Below, piece after piece: positions 1 to 9,247 of a stretch of 64,000 bases of DNA (position 1 is its first letter; each line of letters opens with the position of its first letter). The DNA lies in NCBI GenBank assembly GCA_002278855.1, contig NCGG01000006.1:62001-126000 (forward strand). The letters are read 5' to 3'. A model generated the notes under the pieces. The model worked only from the letters and a program-made list of their open reading frames with translations, had not been told where the DNA came from and searched no databases. The DNA comes from Sphingomonadales bacterium 28-55-16 (GTDB lineage: Bacteria > Pseudomonadota > Alphaproteobacteria > Sphingomonadales > Sphingomonadaceae). Position numbers and translations under genes: made by a program.

Positions 1-649
1 CTGCCACATCGCCATTGGCAAGATAGGCCTGCATCGCAACTTCATGTAGCCGCTTTGTATAATTCCCACCATCGACTTGTTGGACAAGATTACGCGCAAC
101 GACAGAATTGCCCATGCGTAAAAGCAACCAGGCGCGCTCGGCTGTCCAATCGGCACCGTTTACGCCGTCCGGCGTATTGGTTCGGCTTGCAAGCAACCGC
201 CGCGCCATAATCGTCCCCCAACGCGAGGCAATAGGCCCGGACGTCCGCTCGACAATTTGCATCAGAAAGGGTCCGCTTAAGGCCCCAAAAGAGTCCGCGG
301 GGAAGCCACCAGATGCTTGGGAAATTATGCCCACATTGCTTAAGGACCGACGCGCGGCTGGTGGCACATCATATCGCACGACCTGCTCCGGCTCTTCTTC
401 GTCTTTTTCCGCATCGGCTTCGGCAGTCGGGTCGCTGACCGTTGGCGCTGCACTTGGCGCGGTCGTGCCAGCTATTGTCCCCGGCGCCGTTGGTGTTGGT
501 CGTCCCGACGACGCAGGCGGCGGTGCAGGGTCACCAAAACCTTCAGGCAACAAAGACTCAGGACCTTGCTGCCCTAAAGCTGGCAAGGAAATGGCCAGTA
601 AAAGAGCACTGGCGACCCAAAGGCCGCTTTTTGATATCTTGTCAGTCAA
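1..649 (-). CDS. Secreted protein of unknown function, N-terminal part (runs off the left edge)
   Basis: About 216 residues are visible before the frame leaves the window. With the TTG start at 649 the protein begins MTDKISKSGLW and has a classical signal peptide ending near ALGQQ. A Pro/Ala/Thr-rich acidic linker of about 60 residues follows, containing an EKDEEEPE patch. The later part looks globular and helical, with phrases such as AERAWLLLRMG that resemble a repeat-type helical domain. An in-frame ATG at 727 would add 26 residues in front of the signal peptide, which is less likely. It is transcribed away from aroK. I do not recognise the family; export to the periplasm is inferred from the signal peptide only. 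Confidence 0.6.
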   Translation of the reverse strand, partial: MTDKISKSGLWVASALLLAISLPALGQQGPESLLPEGFGDPAPPPASSGRPTPTAPGTIAGTTAPSAAPTVSDPTAEADAEKDEEEPEQVVRYDVPPAARRSLSNVGIISQASGGFPADSFGALSGPFLMQIVERTSGPIASRWGTIMARRLLASRTNTPDGVNGADWTAERAWLLLRMGNSVVARNLVQQVDGGNYTKRLHEVAMQAYLANGDVA

Positions 650-899
650 TGATGCGAACCTGATTCCATAGTTGCGAACTGCAATGTTGTTAGTTCCAAT
701 AGCATCGGCTGCGCAGGCCGCAACCATGCGGTACGAATAGCAAGCCTTGCCCCCAAGCAGCAACAGCTAGTATGTGCAAAAACCCAATTTCGCCGCAAGC
801 GGACGATGCGGCACAATAAGGATATGTTTTGGGATAAAAAACGACAAAGCGGCAAACTGCTTTCGGCTTCAGCTAAGCCACGATATAGGCGGTAGGGCT

Positions 900-1469
900 A
901 TGGCTTCACAGAACGAACCGCAAACCCAGAATGTCGACAAGGACGTCGCTTATATCATCGACCGACCCATTGTGCTGGTGGGCATGATGGGTGTTGGCAA
1001 AACCAGCATCGGAAAGCGGCTTGCCGCAAGCCTTGGTACAGATTTTGTCGATGCCGATGACGAAATCGAAAAAGCCGCGGGCCTGTCGATCGCCGAAATA
1101 TTCGCGAAATATGGTGAGGATTATTTCCGCGATGGCGAGCGCCGCGTGATTGCGCGGCTGATCGAGGAGCGCCCCAAAGTCATTGCGACGGGCGGCGGCG
1201 CCTTCGTCAACGACTTCACCCGCGCATTGATATTGGAGCGCGCAACATCCATTTGGCTTGATGCCGATGTCCAGATATTGGCCGACCGTGTATCGCGACG
1301 AAACCATCGCCCATTGTTGAAAGGCAAGGACCCCTTCACGGTTCTGACCGAACTTGGCAAAATCCGAAACCCGCTTTATGCGGCGGCGAACTTCCACATC
1401 CGCAGCGATACATCACCACATGCGCGGACGGTTGAGAATATTCTAAAGGCGCTTGCTGCATGTCCGTGA
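900..1469 (+). CDS. aroK: Shikimate kinase
   Basis: The 189-residue protein phosphorylates shikimate with ATP to give shikimate 3-phosphate in the chorismate pathway. The Walker A loop GMMGVGKTS lies at residues 28-36. The shikimate-binding DAD is near 51-53, FRDGE near 76-80, the GGG turn near 98-100 and the lid NHRPLLKG further on. The frame is open upstream to 774, but the ATG at 900 fits the family N-terminus and follows a GGTAGGG-like ribosome site. It overlaps aroB by 10 bases, the usual alphaproteobacterial aroKB pair, so the two are probably translated together. Confidence 0.95.
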   Translation: MASQNEPQTQNVDKDVAYIIDRPIVLVGMMGVGKTSIGKRLAASLGTDFVDADDEIEKAAGLSIAEIFAKYGEDYFRDGERRVIARLIEERPKVIATGGGAFVNDFTRALILERATSIWLDADVQILADRVSRRNHRPLLKGKDPFTVLTELGKIRNPLYAAANFHIRSDTSPHARTVENILKALAACP

Positions 1470-2560
1470 TTTCCGTCGACCTTTCCAATGCCCCTTATGA
1501 CATCCATGTCCGCGCAGGTTTGCTGGCGGATGCAGGGACGCATCTCGCACCCTTTGCCCGCGATAATCGCGTGCTCATCGTGACCGATGAAAATGTCGCG
1601 CATGCCGTTTTGCCTGCGTTGCACGCTGCGCTGATGGCGGTGGGGATTGATATGGCGGTTTTCACACTTCCAGCAGGCGAAGCGGGTAAAAGCTGGGCAC
1701 AGTTGGAGCGCCTGACCGATTGGTTGCTTGAACAGCATGTGGAGCGCAGCGACCATATCGTCGCATTGGGGGGCGGCGTGGTCGGCGACATCACGGGTTT
1801 TGCCGCGCATATCGTCAAACGCGGCTGCGCTTTTGTCCAAATACCAACAAGCTTGCTTGCGCAGGTCGACAGCAGTGTCGGCGGCAAAACCGCGATTAAC
1901 AGTGTGGCCGGCAAAAATATGGTCGGCGCGTTTCACCAGCCTGCCTTGGTCCTGATTGATCCCGACCTGTTGGCAAGCTTGCCCACACGCCAGCTTTCGG
2001 CGGGTTTTGCCGAGGTCGTGAAATATGGCTTGATCGATGACCTCGCGTTTTTCGAGTATTGCGACGCCCATCTCGAACGTTTTTTTGCGGGCGACGCTGA
2101 TGTGCGTGCGCAAGCCATCATTCGGTCGGTGCAGTCCAAGGCACGGATCGTCGCCGCGGACGAAACCGAGCGGACGGGCACACGTGCCTTGCTCAATCTG
2201 GGGCACACTTTTGGCCATGCATTGGAAGCCGACACAGGCTTTTCAGATAGGCTGTTCCATGGCGAAGCGGTCGCGGCGGGGATGGCATTGGCGTTTCGTT
2301 ACTCCGTCCGCTTGGGCCTTTGCCCCGCAGCAGATGCACAGCGTGTCACCGGGCTGCTAAAACGCGCTGGGCTGCCGACCAGCTTATCGGAGGCTGGCGT
2401 GACCGCTGATGGTGCTGCTCTGGTCGATTATATGCGGCACGACAAGAAAATGATCGGGGGAACCCTTCCCTTCTTGCTGGCACGCGGCATCGGCCAGACA
2501 TTCCTGTCCAAAGATGTCCATTTGAAAGACGTTGCCGCGTTCCTAGACGGCGAATCTTAA
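1460..2560 (+). CDS. aroB: 3-dehydroquinate synthase
   Basis: The 366-residue enzyme converts DAHP to 3-dehydroquinate using NAD and a divalent metal. The NAD-binding GGGVVGD is at residues 104-110 and the conserved LLAQVDSSVGGKT at about 132-144. The metal-ligand regions FAEVVKYG, LNLGHTFGHA and FHGEAVAAGM follow in the expected order. Its length is normal. It is the second gene of the aroKB pair and ends 4 bases inside the converging antiporter gene, leaving no room for a separate terminator. Confidence 0.96.
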   Translation: MSVISVDLSNAPYDIHVRAGLLADAGTHLAPFARDNRVLIVTDENVAHAVLPALHAALMAVGIDMAVFTLPAGEAGKSWAQLERLTDWLLEQHVERSDHIVALGGGVVGDITGFAAHIVKRGCAFVQIPTSLLAQVDSSVGGKTAINSVAGKNMVGAFHQPALVLIDPDLLASLPTRQLSAGFAEVVKYGLIDDLAFFEYCDAHLERFFAGDADVRAQAIIRSVQSKARIVAADETERTGTRALLNLGHTFGHALEADTGFSDRLFHGEAVAAGMALAFRYSVRLGLCPAADAQRVTGLLKRAGLPTSLSEAGVTADGAALVDYMRHDKKMIGGTLPFLLARGIGQTFLSKDVHLKDVAAFLDGES

Positions 2561-4344
2561 TCCTGCGTAAGTAGGAAATCGTCGGATTCATCACCACCGA
2601 AACTGTGGCGTGTTCCGGCATGCATATCACCACTATTAAATTGCGCCTTTAAGCGGCTTCGGTCGCGGCGCCGGAATTCTGCGATGATTTCGACGATAAT
2701 CGCGCGATCCGTGCCGAAATATTTGAGCGCATCAGCCGACATGCGGATCGAGGATTCAAACACCTCACGCATGATGCTGATGCCGTCGTCTTCCATCAGC
2801 TTAAGCGCTTGTTGCCGGTCAAATGCGCGCACGAACAATTTTGTCCGGGGAAATGTTTCGCGCACGGGCATGAGCGATTCTGCGGTCATGTAACGATCAT
2901 CGATGCAGAAGAATATCGCCTGCGCGTCTTCCCCCCCTGCTCGCTTCAACAGGTCGACGCGCGTGCCATCCCCATAAAAAACCTTGACGCCAAAATCGCC
3001 GCTGCGATCAATGGTCTGCGGGTTTATGTCAATCAACGTCACAGAGAGCCCCGCCGCCCGCATGATTTGCGACACTTGCTGTCCAAAGCGGCCATGGCCG
3101 ACAATGATGACATGGGCTTGCAATGCCAGTTCGGGGTCATCCAGCTGCACATCATCCTTACCCCTGCGCGCGGCAAGCCTGCCCGCAAAGATCATTAGAA
3201 ACGGTGTCGTCGCCATCGAAAGGGTGACGACCGCCCCGAATAGACTTCCCGCCTCTGGCTCGATCAGCAAGGCCTGTTGCGCGGCTGTGAACAAGACAAA
3301 GGCGAACTCACCGCCTTGGCTCAAAAGCATCGCCATGATGATCGACTGTTTGCTTTTCAAACCAAAGAAACGGCCAAGCGCGAAGATGACCGCGATTTTC
3401 ACGGCGACAAGCGCAAGCGCAAGACTGGCCACAAAAAAGGGCTGAGCGACAATGACGTCGACATCAAGCAACATGCCCACGGCGAGGAAAAACAGCCCAA
3501 GCAAGATTGACCGGAATGGGTCAATGTCCGCCTCAAGCTCATGCCGGTACGGCGAATCCGCCAGCATCACGCCTGCAACAAACGCACCAAGCGCAGGCGA
3601 TACGCCGATTGCCTGCATCACCGCAGCGCTGACGCACACCGTGAACAGGCCCGTGACGATAAACAATTCTCGTTCGGAAATTTTGCCGACCAGCCGCAAC
3701 AATGGCGACAATAAATACCGCCCTGCCAGCACCAGCGCCACGATTGCGAGCACGGCATAGAGGGCCAGAGTCCATCCTTCAATGGCGCCCTCCTTGGCAG
3801 GCGCCCGCGACAAAGCGGCCACAATGGTGAGCAAGGGTACAATCGAAATGTCTTGAAAGAGCAAAATGGAGAAGCTCTTTTCGCCATAATCTGTCTTCAT
3901 ACGACCGCGCGACTGCAGCAACGGCAACACCTGCGCTGTCGACGACAATGCGAGAGGCAGGCCAAGTACCAGCGCCGCTTCCCAACTGAAACTCGGCATG
4001 GCGAATTGCACCACAGCAAACATGCCAAGCCCGCATAAAGTGACCTGCAACGGTCCGAAAAGGAAGATGTCACGCCGCAATAGCCACAGCCTGCTTGGCG
4101 ACAATTCGAGTCCAACTAAGAACAACAGCAAGATGATGCCTATTTCCGAATATGCCAATATCGTCTCGGGCGCGCCAATCAGGCCAAGCCCATCTGGACC
4201 AATGGCGATGCCTGCAACCAGATAGCCCAGCACAGCCCCGAGCCCAAGACGGCGAAAAAGCAGCACAGCGATAAGTGCCGCACCCAGCAACACTACCCCG
4301 CCCAACATCACATCAGCGACGAGGTTGTGCGGGGCGTCTTCCAT
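2557..4344 (-). CDS. KefB/KefC-type cation:proton antiporter (CPA2 family) with RCK domain
   Basis: The 595-residue inner-membrane protein has about 12 predicted membrane segments in the first 390 residues, including PALGAFVAGVMLADSPYRHE and the LLSQGGEFAFVLF stretch of CPA2 exchangers. A soluble TrkA-N/RCK domain begins near residue 410 at the nucleotide-binding IIVGHGRFGQQV. It probably exchanges K+ or Na+ for protons. A glutathione-gated Kef role cannot be assigned from sequence alone, and no KefF/KefG partner is adjacent. It starts where the NifU-like gene ends (shared base 4344), so it is the last gene of the radA-cvpA-NifU-like group. Confidence 0.88.
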   Translation of the reverse strand: MEDAPHNLVADVMLGGVVLLGAALIAVLLFRRLGLGAVLGYLVAGIAIGPDGLGLIGAPETILAYSEIGIILLLFLVGLELSPSRLWLLRRDIFLFGPLQVTLCGLGMFAVVQFAMPSFSWEAALVLGLPLALSSTAQVLPLLQSRGRMKTDYGEKSFSILLFQDISIVPLLTIVAALSRAPAKEGAIEGWTLALYAVLAIVALVLAGRYLLSPLLRLVGKISERELFIVTGLFTVCVSAAVMQAIGVSPALGAFVAGVMLADSPYRHELEADIDPFRSILLGLFFLAVGMLLDVDVIVAQPFFVASLALALVAVKIAVIFALGRFFGLKSKQSIIMAMLLSQGGEFAFVLFTAAQQALLIEPEAGSLFGAVVTLSMATTPFLMIFAGRLAARRGKDDVQLDDPELALQAHVIIVGHGRFGQQVSQIMRAAGLSVTLIDINPQTIDRSGDFGVKVFYGDGTRVDLLKRAGGEDAQAIFFCIDDRYMTAESLMPVRETFPRTKLFVRAFDRQQALKLMEDDGISIMREVFESSIRMSADALKYFGTDRAIIVEIIAEFRRRDRSRLKAQFNSGDMHAGTRHSFGGDESDDFLLTQD

Positions 4345-4775
4345 CAGGTTTCGGCTTTCAGCATTTTGGCCGCAGCAAGAACCGCGTCATAAGGCAATAA
4401 TATCGCGGCATGGCGCGATGGATAATCACGCGCCGCAGCCAGCAGTGCAAGCTCCGGCCAGCGTGACGGCATTTCACCTTCACCCTTGAGCGCGGCGGCA
4501 ACACCGTCGCGCAATTGGGCAATCTGGGATAGGTCGAGGCCAATCGCATTGTCCTGGACGATGGCTGCAGACGCCTGACCCAGCGCGCAGGCATTGGCGC
4601 GCAGGGCCAACTGCGATAGGCGACCTTCTGCGTCTGTTGTGATATCTGCCTGTATTCTGCTGCCGCACACAGGCGCGCGCACTTCGGCCGTGCCTTGCGG
4701 ATCATCGAGACGATAATTGGCGACGAGCGCCGTTGCCAGCCTTAATAGGTCACGGTTGTAGAGCGCAGAATCCAT
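4344..4775 (-). CDS. NifU/IscU-like iron-sulfur cluster scaffold protein
   Basis: The 143-residue protein resembles the N-terminal NifU/IscU domain. It keeps two of the three usual cluster cysteines, Cys37 in PVCGSRI and Cys63 in NACALGQASA. The aspartate usual after the first Cys-Gly is Ser here. The third cysteine position, near YPSRHAAILLP, has none, and there is no other cysteine in the protein. From memory, alphaproteobacterial relatives share the CGSR form, so this may be a distinct subfamily and not a damaged gene. It is coupled to cvpA upstream and the antiporter downstream. A role in cluster assembly is inferred. Confidence 0.75.
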   Translation of the reverse strand: MDSALYNRDLLRLATALVANYRLDDPQGTAEVRAPVCGSRIQADITTDAEGRLSQLALRANACALGQASAAIVQDNAIGLDLSQIAQLRDGVAAALKGEGEMPSRWPELALLAAARDYPSRHAAILLPYDAVLAAAKMLKAET

Positions 4776-5299
4776 CAGTCCGCCGCCGCGGGTGCCGCGT
4801 CACCTGTGGCGCTTTGTGCACGAACAAATTCCGACATGGCGTCTCCGCTGGCGTTTAAGAGCGGGTAGGTCCGTGACGTGGTCATCCACTCCGGCCGGCC
4901 TTCGTCTTTGCCATAAACCATATCATAGCCCATCACACACAGCAGGAATAGCAAAGTGGCCATGATAAGCCCCTTAAGCATACCAAAGCCGAGGCCAAGC
5001 ACGCGATCAATAGGACCAAGCAAAGATTTGCGTGACTTCGCCCCAAGCGAACGCGAAATCCATGTGCCAAGCGCGTAAATCACTATGACGATTGCCAAAA
5101 AGGCTAATATCCCTGCGCCTGAACCAGAGCCCACAGTCTCAGCCAAAGCCGCCGTCGCAGGGGCATGGAACATACGGACAGCCAGGATGATCAGCACCCA
5201 GGCGATCATCGACAGCACCTCTTGCACAAAGCCACGCAAGACGCCGAATACGGCGCCGCTGCCGATCAGAAACAGAACAATTATATCAAGTGCCGTCAT
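4775..5299 (-). CDS. cvpA: CvpA family inner-membrane protein
   Basis: The 174-residue protein has four predicted membrane helices: residues 5-22, about 30-48, 60-80 and about 104-125. The LDIIVLFLIGSGAVFGVLRG start and the GPIDRVLGLGFGMLKG loop are typical of CvpA/colicin V production family members. The cytoplasmic C-terminus is Ala-rich. In enterobacteria CvpA supports envelope homeostasis; its molecular activity is not settled. It lies downstream of radA and ends at the start codon of the NifU-like gene, so it is likely co-transcribed with both. Confidence 0.88.
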   Translation of the reverse strand: MTALDIIVLFLIGSGAVFGVLRGFVQEVLSMIAWVLIILAVRMFHAPATAALAETVGSGSGAGILAFLAIVIVIYALGTWISRSLGAKSRKSLLGPIDRVLGLGFGMLKGLIMATLLFLLCVMGYDMVYGKDEGRPEWMTTSRTYPLLNASGDAMSEFVRAQSATGDAAPAAAD

Positions 5300-5432
5300 C
5301 TGTTCCTGTTACCCAATTCTTTGCAACGCAATGCCCAGAACGTACCGACCGTCCTGTCGTCAGACGCCCAATTGGGCAAGCAGCCAGACCGCTTTGCGCA
5401 GCGCTACCTGCCCCCTTTGGACATAAGTGGAT

Positions 5433-6797
5433 TTAGGGACGTCCCAGCATATGGTCAACGAGATTGGCAAGCGTGCGGAACTCTTGTGTCGATATGCCAG
5501 CCTGACCTTTTACCGACGGTGGGACTAAGGCGCGGCTAAAACCAAGCTTGGCCGACTCCTTTAACCGCAAAGCGCCATGCGCGACGGGGCGGATTTCCCC
5601 GGACAAGGCGACTTCGCCAAACAAAACAGCGTCGGACGGCAGTGGCCGTTCGGCCAAGGCTGAGACCAATGCCGCGGCGACCGCAAGATCGGCGGCTGGG
5701 TCGGAAATGCGATACCCACCCGCAATGTTGAGATACACCTCGGCGGTTGAAAAGCTTAATCCGCACCGCGCCTCGAGCACCGCAAGGATCATCGCAAGCC
5801 GGCCACTGTCCCAGCCCACCACCGCGCGGCGCGGCGTCGCGCCACTGGAAAGCCGGACCGTCAGCGCCTGAATTTCCACAAGAACGGGGCGCGTCCCCTC
5901 TAACGCCGGAAATACCGTCGCGCCCGTGACCTGCTCGGCCCGGTCGGTCAGGAACAAGGCGCTTGGGTTACCAACCTCCGTCAGCCCCTCTTCAACCATC
6001 GCAAAGACGCCGATTTCGTCGGTCCCGCCAAATCGATTTTTGGAGGCGCGCAAGATACGATATTGGTGGCTACGTTCGCCCTCGAACGACAATACTGTGT
6101 CGACCATATGTTCCAGCACGCGCGGCCCAGCGATCGTACCGTCCTTCGTAACATGGCCAACGAGCATCAATGCCGTACCGCGTTCTTTGGCAAAACGAAT
6201 GAGTTCCTGCGCAGACGCACGCACTTGGCTGACCGTGCCGGGTGCACCTTCAATCAGGTCACTGTGCATCGTTTGAATGGAATCGATGACCAATAATGCC
6301 GGTGGGGCGCCCTGCGCCATCGTCGTCAAAATATCGCGCACGGAAGTTGCCGCTGCGAGCTGCACAGGCGCGTCGCCAAGCCCAAGCCTGCGCGCACGCA
6401 AGCGCACCTGATCAACCGCCTCTTCGCCCGAAATATAAGCAACGGCGAGCCCCCGCCGCGCGAGATTGGCGGCGGCTTGCAACAGCAAAGTCGATTTGCC
6501 GATTCCTGGGTCGCCACCCAACAAAGTCGCCGAACCGGGCACTAGCCCGCCGCCAAGTGCACGATCAAATTCGGATATGCCCGTCGATGCGCGCTCGGGC
6601 AGTTTGATGTCCGAATTCAGTCCAGACAGTTCAACCGCACGGCCACCCGACTGCAGATGATGCTTCAGTTCAAAAACAGTGGCGCTGGCCTCTTCAGCCA
6701 AAGTGTTCCATTCGCCGCAATCGTCGCATTGCCCCTGCCAGCGGTTGGACTCCGAACCGCATGCCTGACAGATAAATTTGCGCTTTGCTTTTGCCAT
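5433..6797 (-). CDS. radA: DNA repair protein RadA (Sms)
   Basis: The 454-residue protein is a RecA-like helicase that promotes branch migration in recombination repair. A zinc finger is formed by C10-x2-C13 and C24-x2-C27. The Walker A GGDPGIGKST is at residues 94-103, and the RadA-specific KNRFG motif is near 253-257. A Lon-like C-terminal domain contains GATPRRAVVGWD and ALSGEIRPV. The start lies 93 bases from the divergent patatin gene. It heads the leftward group with cvpA, NifU-like and KefB-like genes after a 133-base gap in which I see no gene. Confidence 0.96.
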   Translation of the reverse strand: MAKAKRKFICQACGSESNRWQGQCDDCGEWNTLAEEASATVFELKHHLQSGGRAVELSGLNSDIKLPERASTGISEFDRALGGGLVPGSATLLGGDPGIGKSTLLLQAAANLARRGLAVAYISGEEAVDQVRLRARRLGLGDAPVQLAAATSVRDILTTMAQGAPPALLVIDSIQTMHSDLIEGAPGTVSQVRASAQELIRFAKERGTALMLVGHVTKDGTIAGPRVLEHMVDTVLSFEGERSHQYRILRASKNRFGGTDEIGVFAMVEEGLTEVGNPSALFLTDRAEQVTGATVFPALEGTRPVLVEIQALTVRLSSGATPRRAVVGWDSGRLAMILAVLEARCGLSFSTAEVYLNIAGGYRISDPAADLAVAAALVSALAERPLPSDAVLFGEVALSGEIRPVAHGALRLKESAKLGFSRALVPPSVKGQAGISTQEFRTLANLVDHMLGRP

Positions 6798-6890
6798 GCC
6801 GTGAAATTAGCAGAACATATCAAGAACTCAAGTCAAAATAGACAATTATCGGTGCTTGCGCGTGGCCAGCCGGAATGCCACAGCCTGGAT

Positions 6891-9230
6891 ATGCGCGAAA
6901 AAGAACTCAGACTGGCGCTCATTTGTTATGGTGGGGTCAGCCTTGCCATCTACATGCACGGCGTCACGCGCGAAATCTGGCATATGGTCCGCGCCAGCCG
7001 CGCCTTCCATGACGGTGTGCAACCCACGCGCAGCAGCGAAATCGTCTATCGCGATTTACTGGCGGAAATGTCCCGTGTCAGTGGCGTAAAATTGCGGGTG
7101 TTTACCGACATCATCGCGGGCTCAAGCGCCGGCGGTATCAACGGGATTTTTCTATCCCAAGCCATTGTCACTGGCCAATCGCTGGAGCCTTTGACCGACA
7201 TGTGGCTTGAGATGGCCGATGTCGATGTCCTGCTTGACCCCGATGCCCGCCCGCTGTCGCGCTTCACGAAATTTTGGGCCACGCCGATTGCGTGGATGAT
7301 CTTGCGCCGACGCGGCGGGGCCGTTGAACGGACCGTCGCCAAAGAAGCACAAGACGAAGTCGCTGCAAAGCTGTCGCGCTTTGTGCGCGCGCGCTGGTTT
7401 GCGCCGCCTTTTGGCGGCAATGTGTTTTCCAAGCTGTTGCTCGATGCGCTGAACGCCATGGCCGCGAGCAATGACGGACCAATGCTCTTGCCTGCAAATC
7501 AGCCACTGGATTTGTTTGTGACGGTAACCGATTTTAATGGCCATGATCAGGTCTTGCGCCTGAACAGCCCGGAAGAAGTCACCGAATCCGAGCATCGCAT
7601 CACCGTCGATTTTTCCACACGCGGGCGAACCGGACTGGCAGAGATAGCCGAATTGATATTCGCGGCGCGGGCTACGGCCAGCTTTCCGGGCGCTTTTCCA
7701 CCTTTTTCGGTGCGCGAACTCGACCGCTTGCTGGCGCGCGAGAATGTCGCATGGCTTGGCCGCAGTGCATTTTTGCAGCGCATATTGCCGCAGCAATTTG
7801 CCGCCAATGCCGCCGAAGACACGATGCTGATCGACGGTTCGGTCCTTGCAAATGCGCCGTTTAACCAAGCGATCACAGCGTTACGCAACCGCCCCGCGCG
7901 GCGCGAAGTAGACCGGCGCTTTGTCTATATCGACCCAAAGCCCGGTCGCCCCAGCTTCCGCTTTGGCCGCCGCAATGCAGACGGCACGGCCGACATGCCG
8001 CGCAAACCGCCAGGGTTTTTCTCAACCATATTGGGTGCGACGTCGAACATCCCGCGCGAACAACCCATCCGTGACAGTCTGGAAAAAATCACGGGGCGTT
8101 CGGACCGGATCGAAAAGACACGGCGGGTGGTCGACAGTCTGCGCGACGAAGTGGAAAATACGGTCGAAGCGCTGCTTGGCAAGACATGGTTTCTAGGCAA
8201 GCCGACCGCAAGCCGCATGCAAAAATGGCGGGAATCGGCGCAGCAAAAAGCCATTGTGGCGGCCGGGTTTAGCTATCGTGCCTATAGCCATCTTAAAGTT
8301 GCGGGTGTCGTAGACGACATGATCGCCACGGCGCGGCGCAGCCTGCCCGATTCATCCGCCGACTTTTTTCGAGACCTGCGCAGTGCACTTTGGACCGAAA
8401 TTGCGGCGCGCGGCCTGGACGATATACCGCAACGCACCGGCAAAGAAGCCACGCGTCAGGCCATAAATTTTTTCCGCGCACATGACCTGCGTTTCCGGAT
8501 TCGCCGTTTGCGTTTCCTCGCACGACACCTGACCGAAGAGGTCGAAAATGTCATAGACGTGCCCAGCGACACCATCGCCAATATGCGCGATGCCATCTAC
8601 AAAAGCCTCGCTTTGTTTCTGGATTTGGAAACGGCGGAGTTTTTGGGGGCCGATTTTGCCATGGCGGCCAAAGCCGGCGTCAATAATCCGGCCGGGTTAA
8701 TGGACCATCTGGCTGCACAGCGTGATATGATCCGTGCGGACACGCAGGTCGATAAAATCCTGTGTCAGGCGTTGCTTACGCTGCCGCTCGAGGCACGCCG
8801 GGCGATGGTACTCGGCTATCTGGGCTATGCGCTTTACGATATTGCGACTTTGCCCTTGTTACAGGATGAAGGGTTTGACGAATTCGATCCCGTCAAAGTG
8901 GACCGCATTTCCCCCGACGACTGCACCTCCATTCGCAGGGGCGGCGCCGCGGCCACGCTAAAAGGCATCCAGTTCAACAATTTCGGGGCGTTTTTCAGCC
9001 GCTCATATCGCGAGAATGACTATCTTTGGGGCCGCTTGCACGGCGCGGAGCGGATGTTGGATATACTGCTATCATCCCTGCCACAGGGGCATGAATTTTC
9101 GGCCAGCAGGGCACAGAGTTACAAGCGGCAGGTGTTCCATGCCATCCTCGATGAGGAGGAGAACAGGCTCACGCATATCCAGCCGCTGATCGCGTCGCTT
9201 CGGACCGAGATAGACCAGATACAAATCTGA
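6891..9230 (+). CDS. Patatin-like phospholipase family protein with long C-terminal region
   Basis: The 779-residue protein begins MREKELRLALICYGGVSLA. The oxyanion region GGVSLAIYMHG, the nucleophile elbow G-S-S79-A-G in IIAGSSAGGING, and the Asp-Gly partner at about Asp315 (LIDGSVLANAPF) give the Ser-Asp dyad of patatin lipases. It lacks a signal peptide and is probably a cytoplasmic or membrane-associated lipid acyl hydrolase. The last 400 or so residues are mostly helical and match the large patatin-related proteins known in actinobacteria and alphaproteobacteria. I cannot name a function for that part. The frame is open upstream to 6657 inside radA; ATG 6891 fits the conserved N-terminus. 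Confidence 0.85.
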   Translation: MREKELRLALICYGGVSLAIYMHGVTREIWHMVRASRAFHDGVQPTRSSEIVYRDLLAEMSRVSGVKLRVFTDIIAGSSAGGINGIFLSQAIVTGQSLEPLTDMWLEMADVDVLLDPDARPLSRFTKFWATPIAWMILRRRGGAVERTVAKEAQDEVAAKLSRFVRARWFAPPFGGNVFSKLLLDALNAMAASNDGPMLLPANQPLDLFVTVTDFNGHDQVLRLNSPEEVTESEHRITVDFSTRGRTGLAEIAELIFAARATASFPGAFPPFSVRELDRLLARENVAWLGRSAFLQRILPQQFAANAAEDTMLIDGSVLANAPFNQAITALRNRPARREVDRRFVYIDPKPGRPSFRFGRRNADGTADMPRKPPGFFSTILGATSNIPREQPIRDSLEKITGRSDRIEKTRRVVDSLRDEVENTVEALLGKTWFLGKPTASRMQKWRESAQQKAIVAAGFSYRAYSHLKVAGVVDDMIATARRSLPDSSADFFRDLRSALWTEIAARGLDDIPQRTGKEATRQAINFFRAHDLRFRIRRLRFLARHLTEEVENVIDVPSDTIANMRDAIYKSLALFLDLETAEFLGADFAMAAKAGVNNPAGLMDHLAAQRDMIRADTQVDKILCQALLTLPLEARRAMVLGYLGYALYDIATLPLLQDEGFDEFDPVKVDRISPDDCTSIRRGGAAATLKGIQFNNFGAFFSRSYRENDYLWGRLHGAERMLDILLSSLPQGHEFSASRAQSYKRQVFHAILDEEENRLTHIQPLIASLRTEIDQIQI

Positions 9231-9247
9231 CCTTCTACCGCCCCCAG

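Noticed and set aside
108..671. Long plus-strand open frame antisense to the left-edge gene
   Set aside because: Its composition (Ser/Arg-rich, no domain) is that of an antisense shadow. The minus strand here gives a signal peptide and coherent protein.
1376..2218. 280-codon minus-strand frame opposite aroB
   Set aside because: The aroB frame carries all catalytic motifs. The reverse frame has no recognisable domain.
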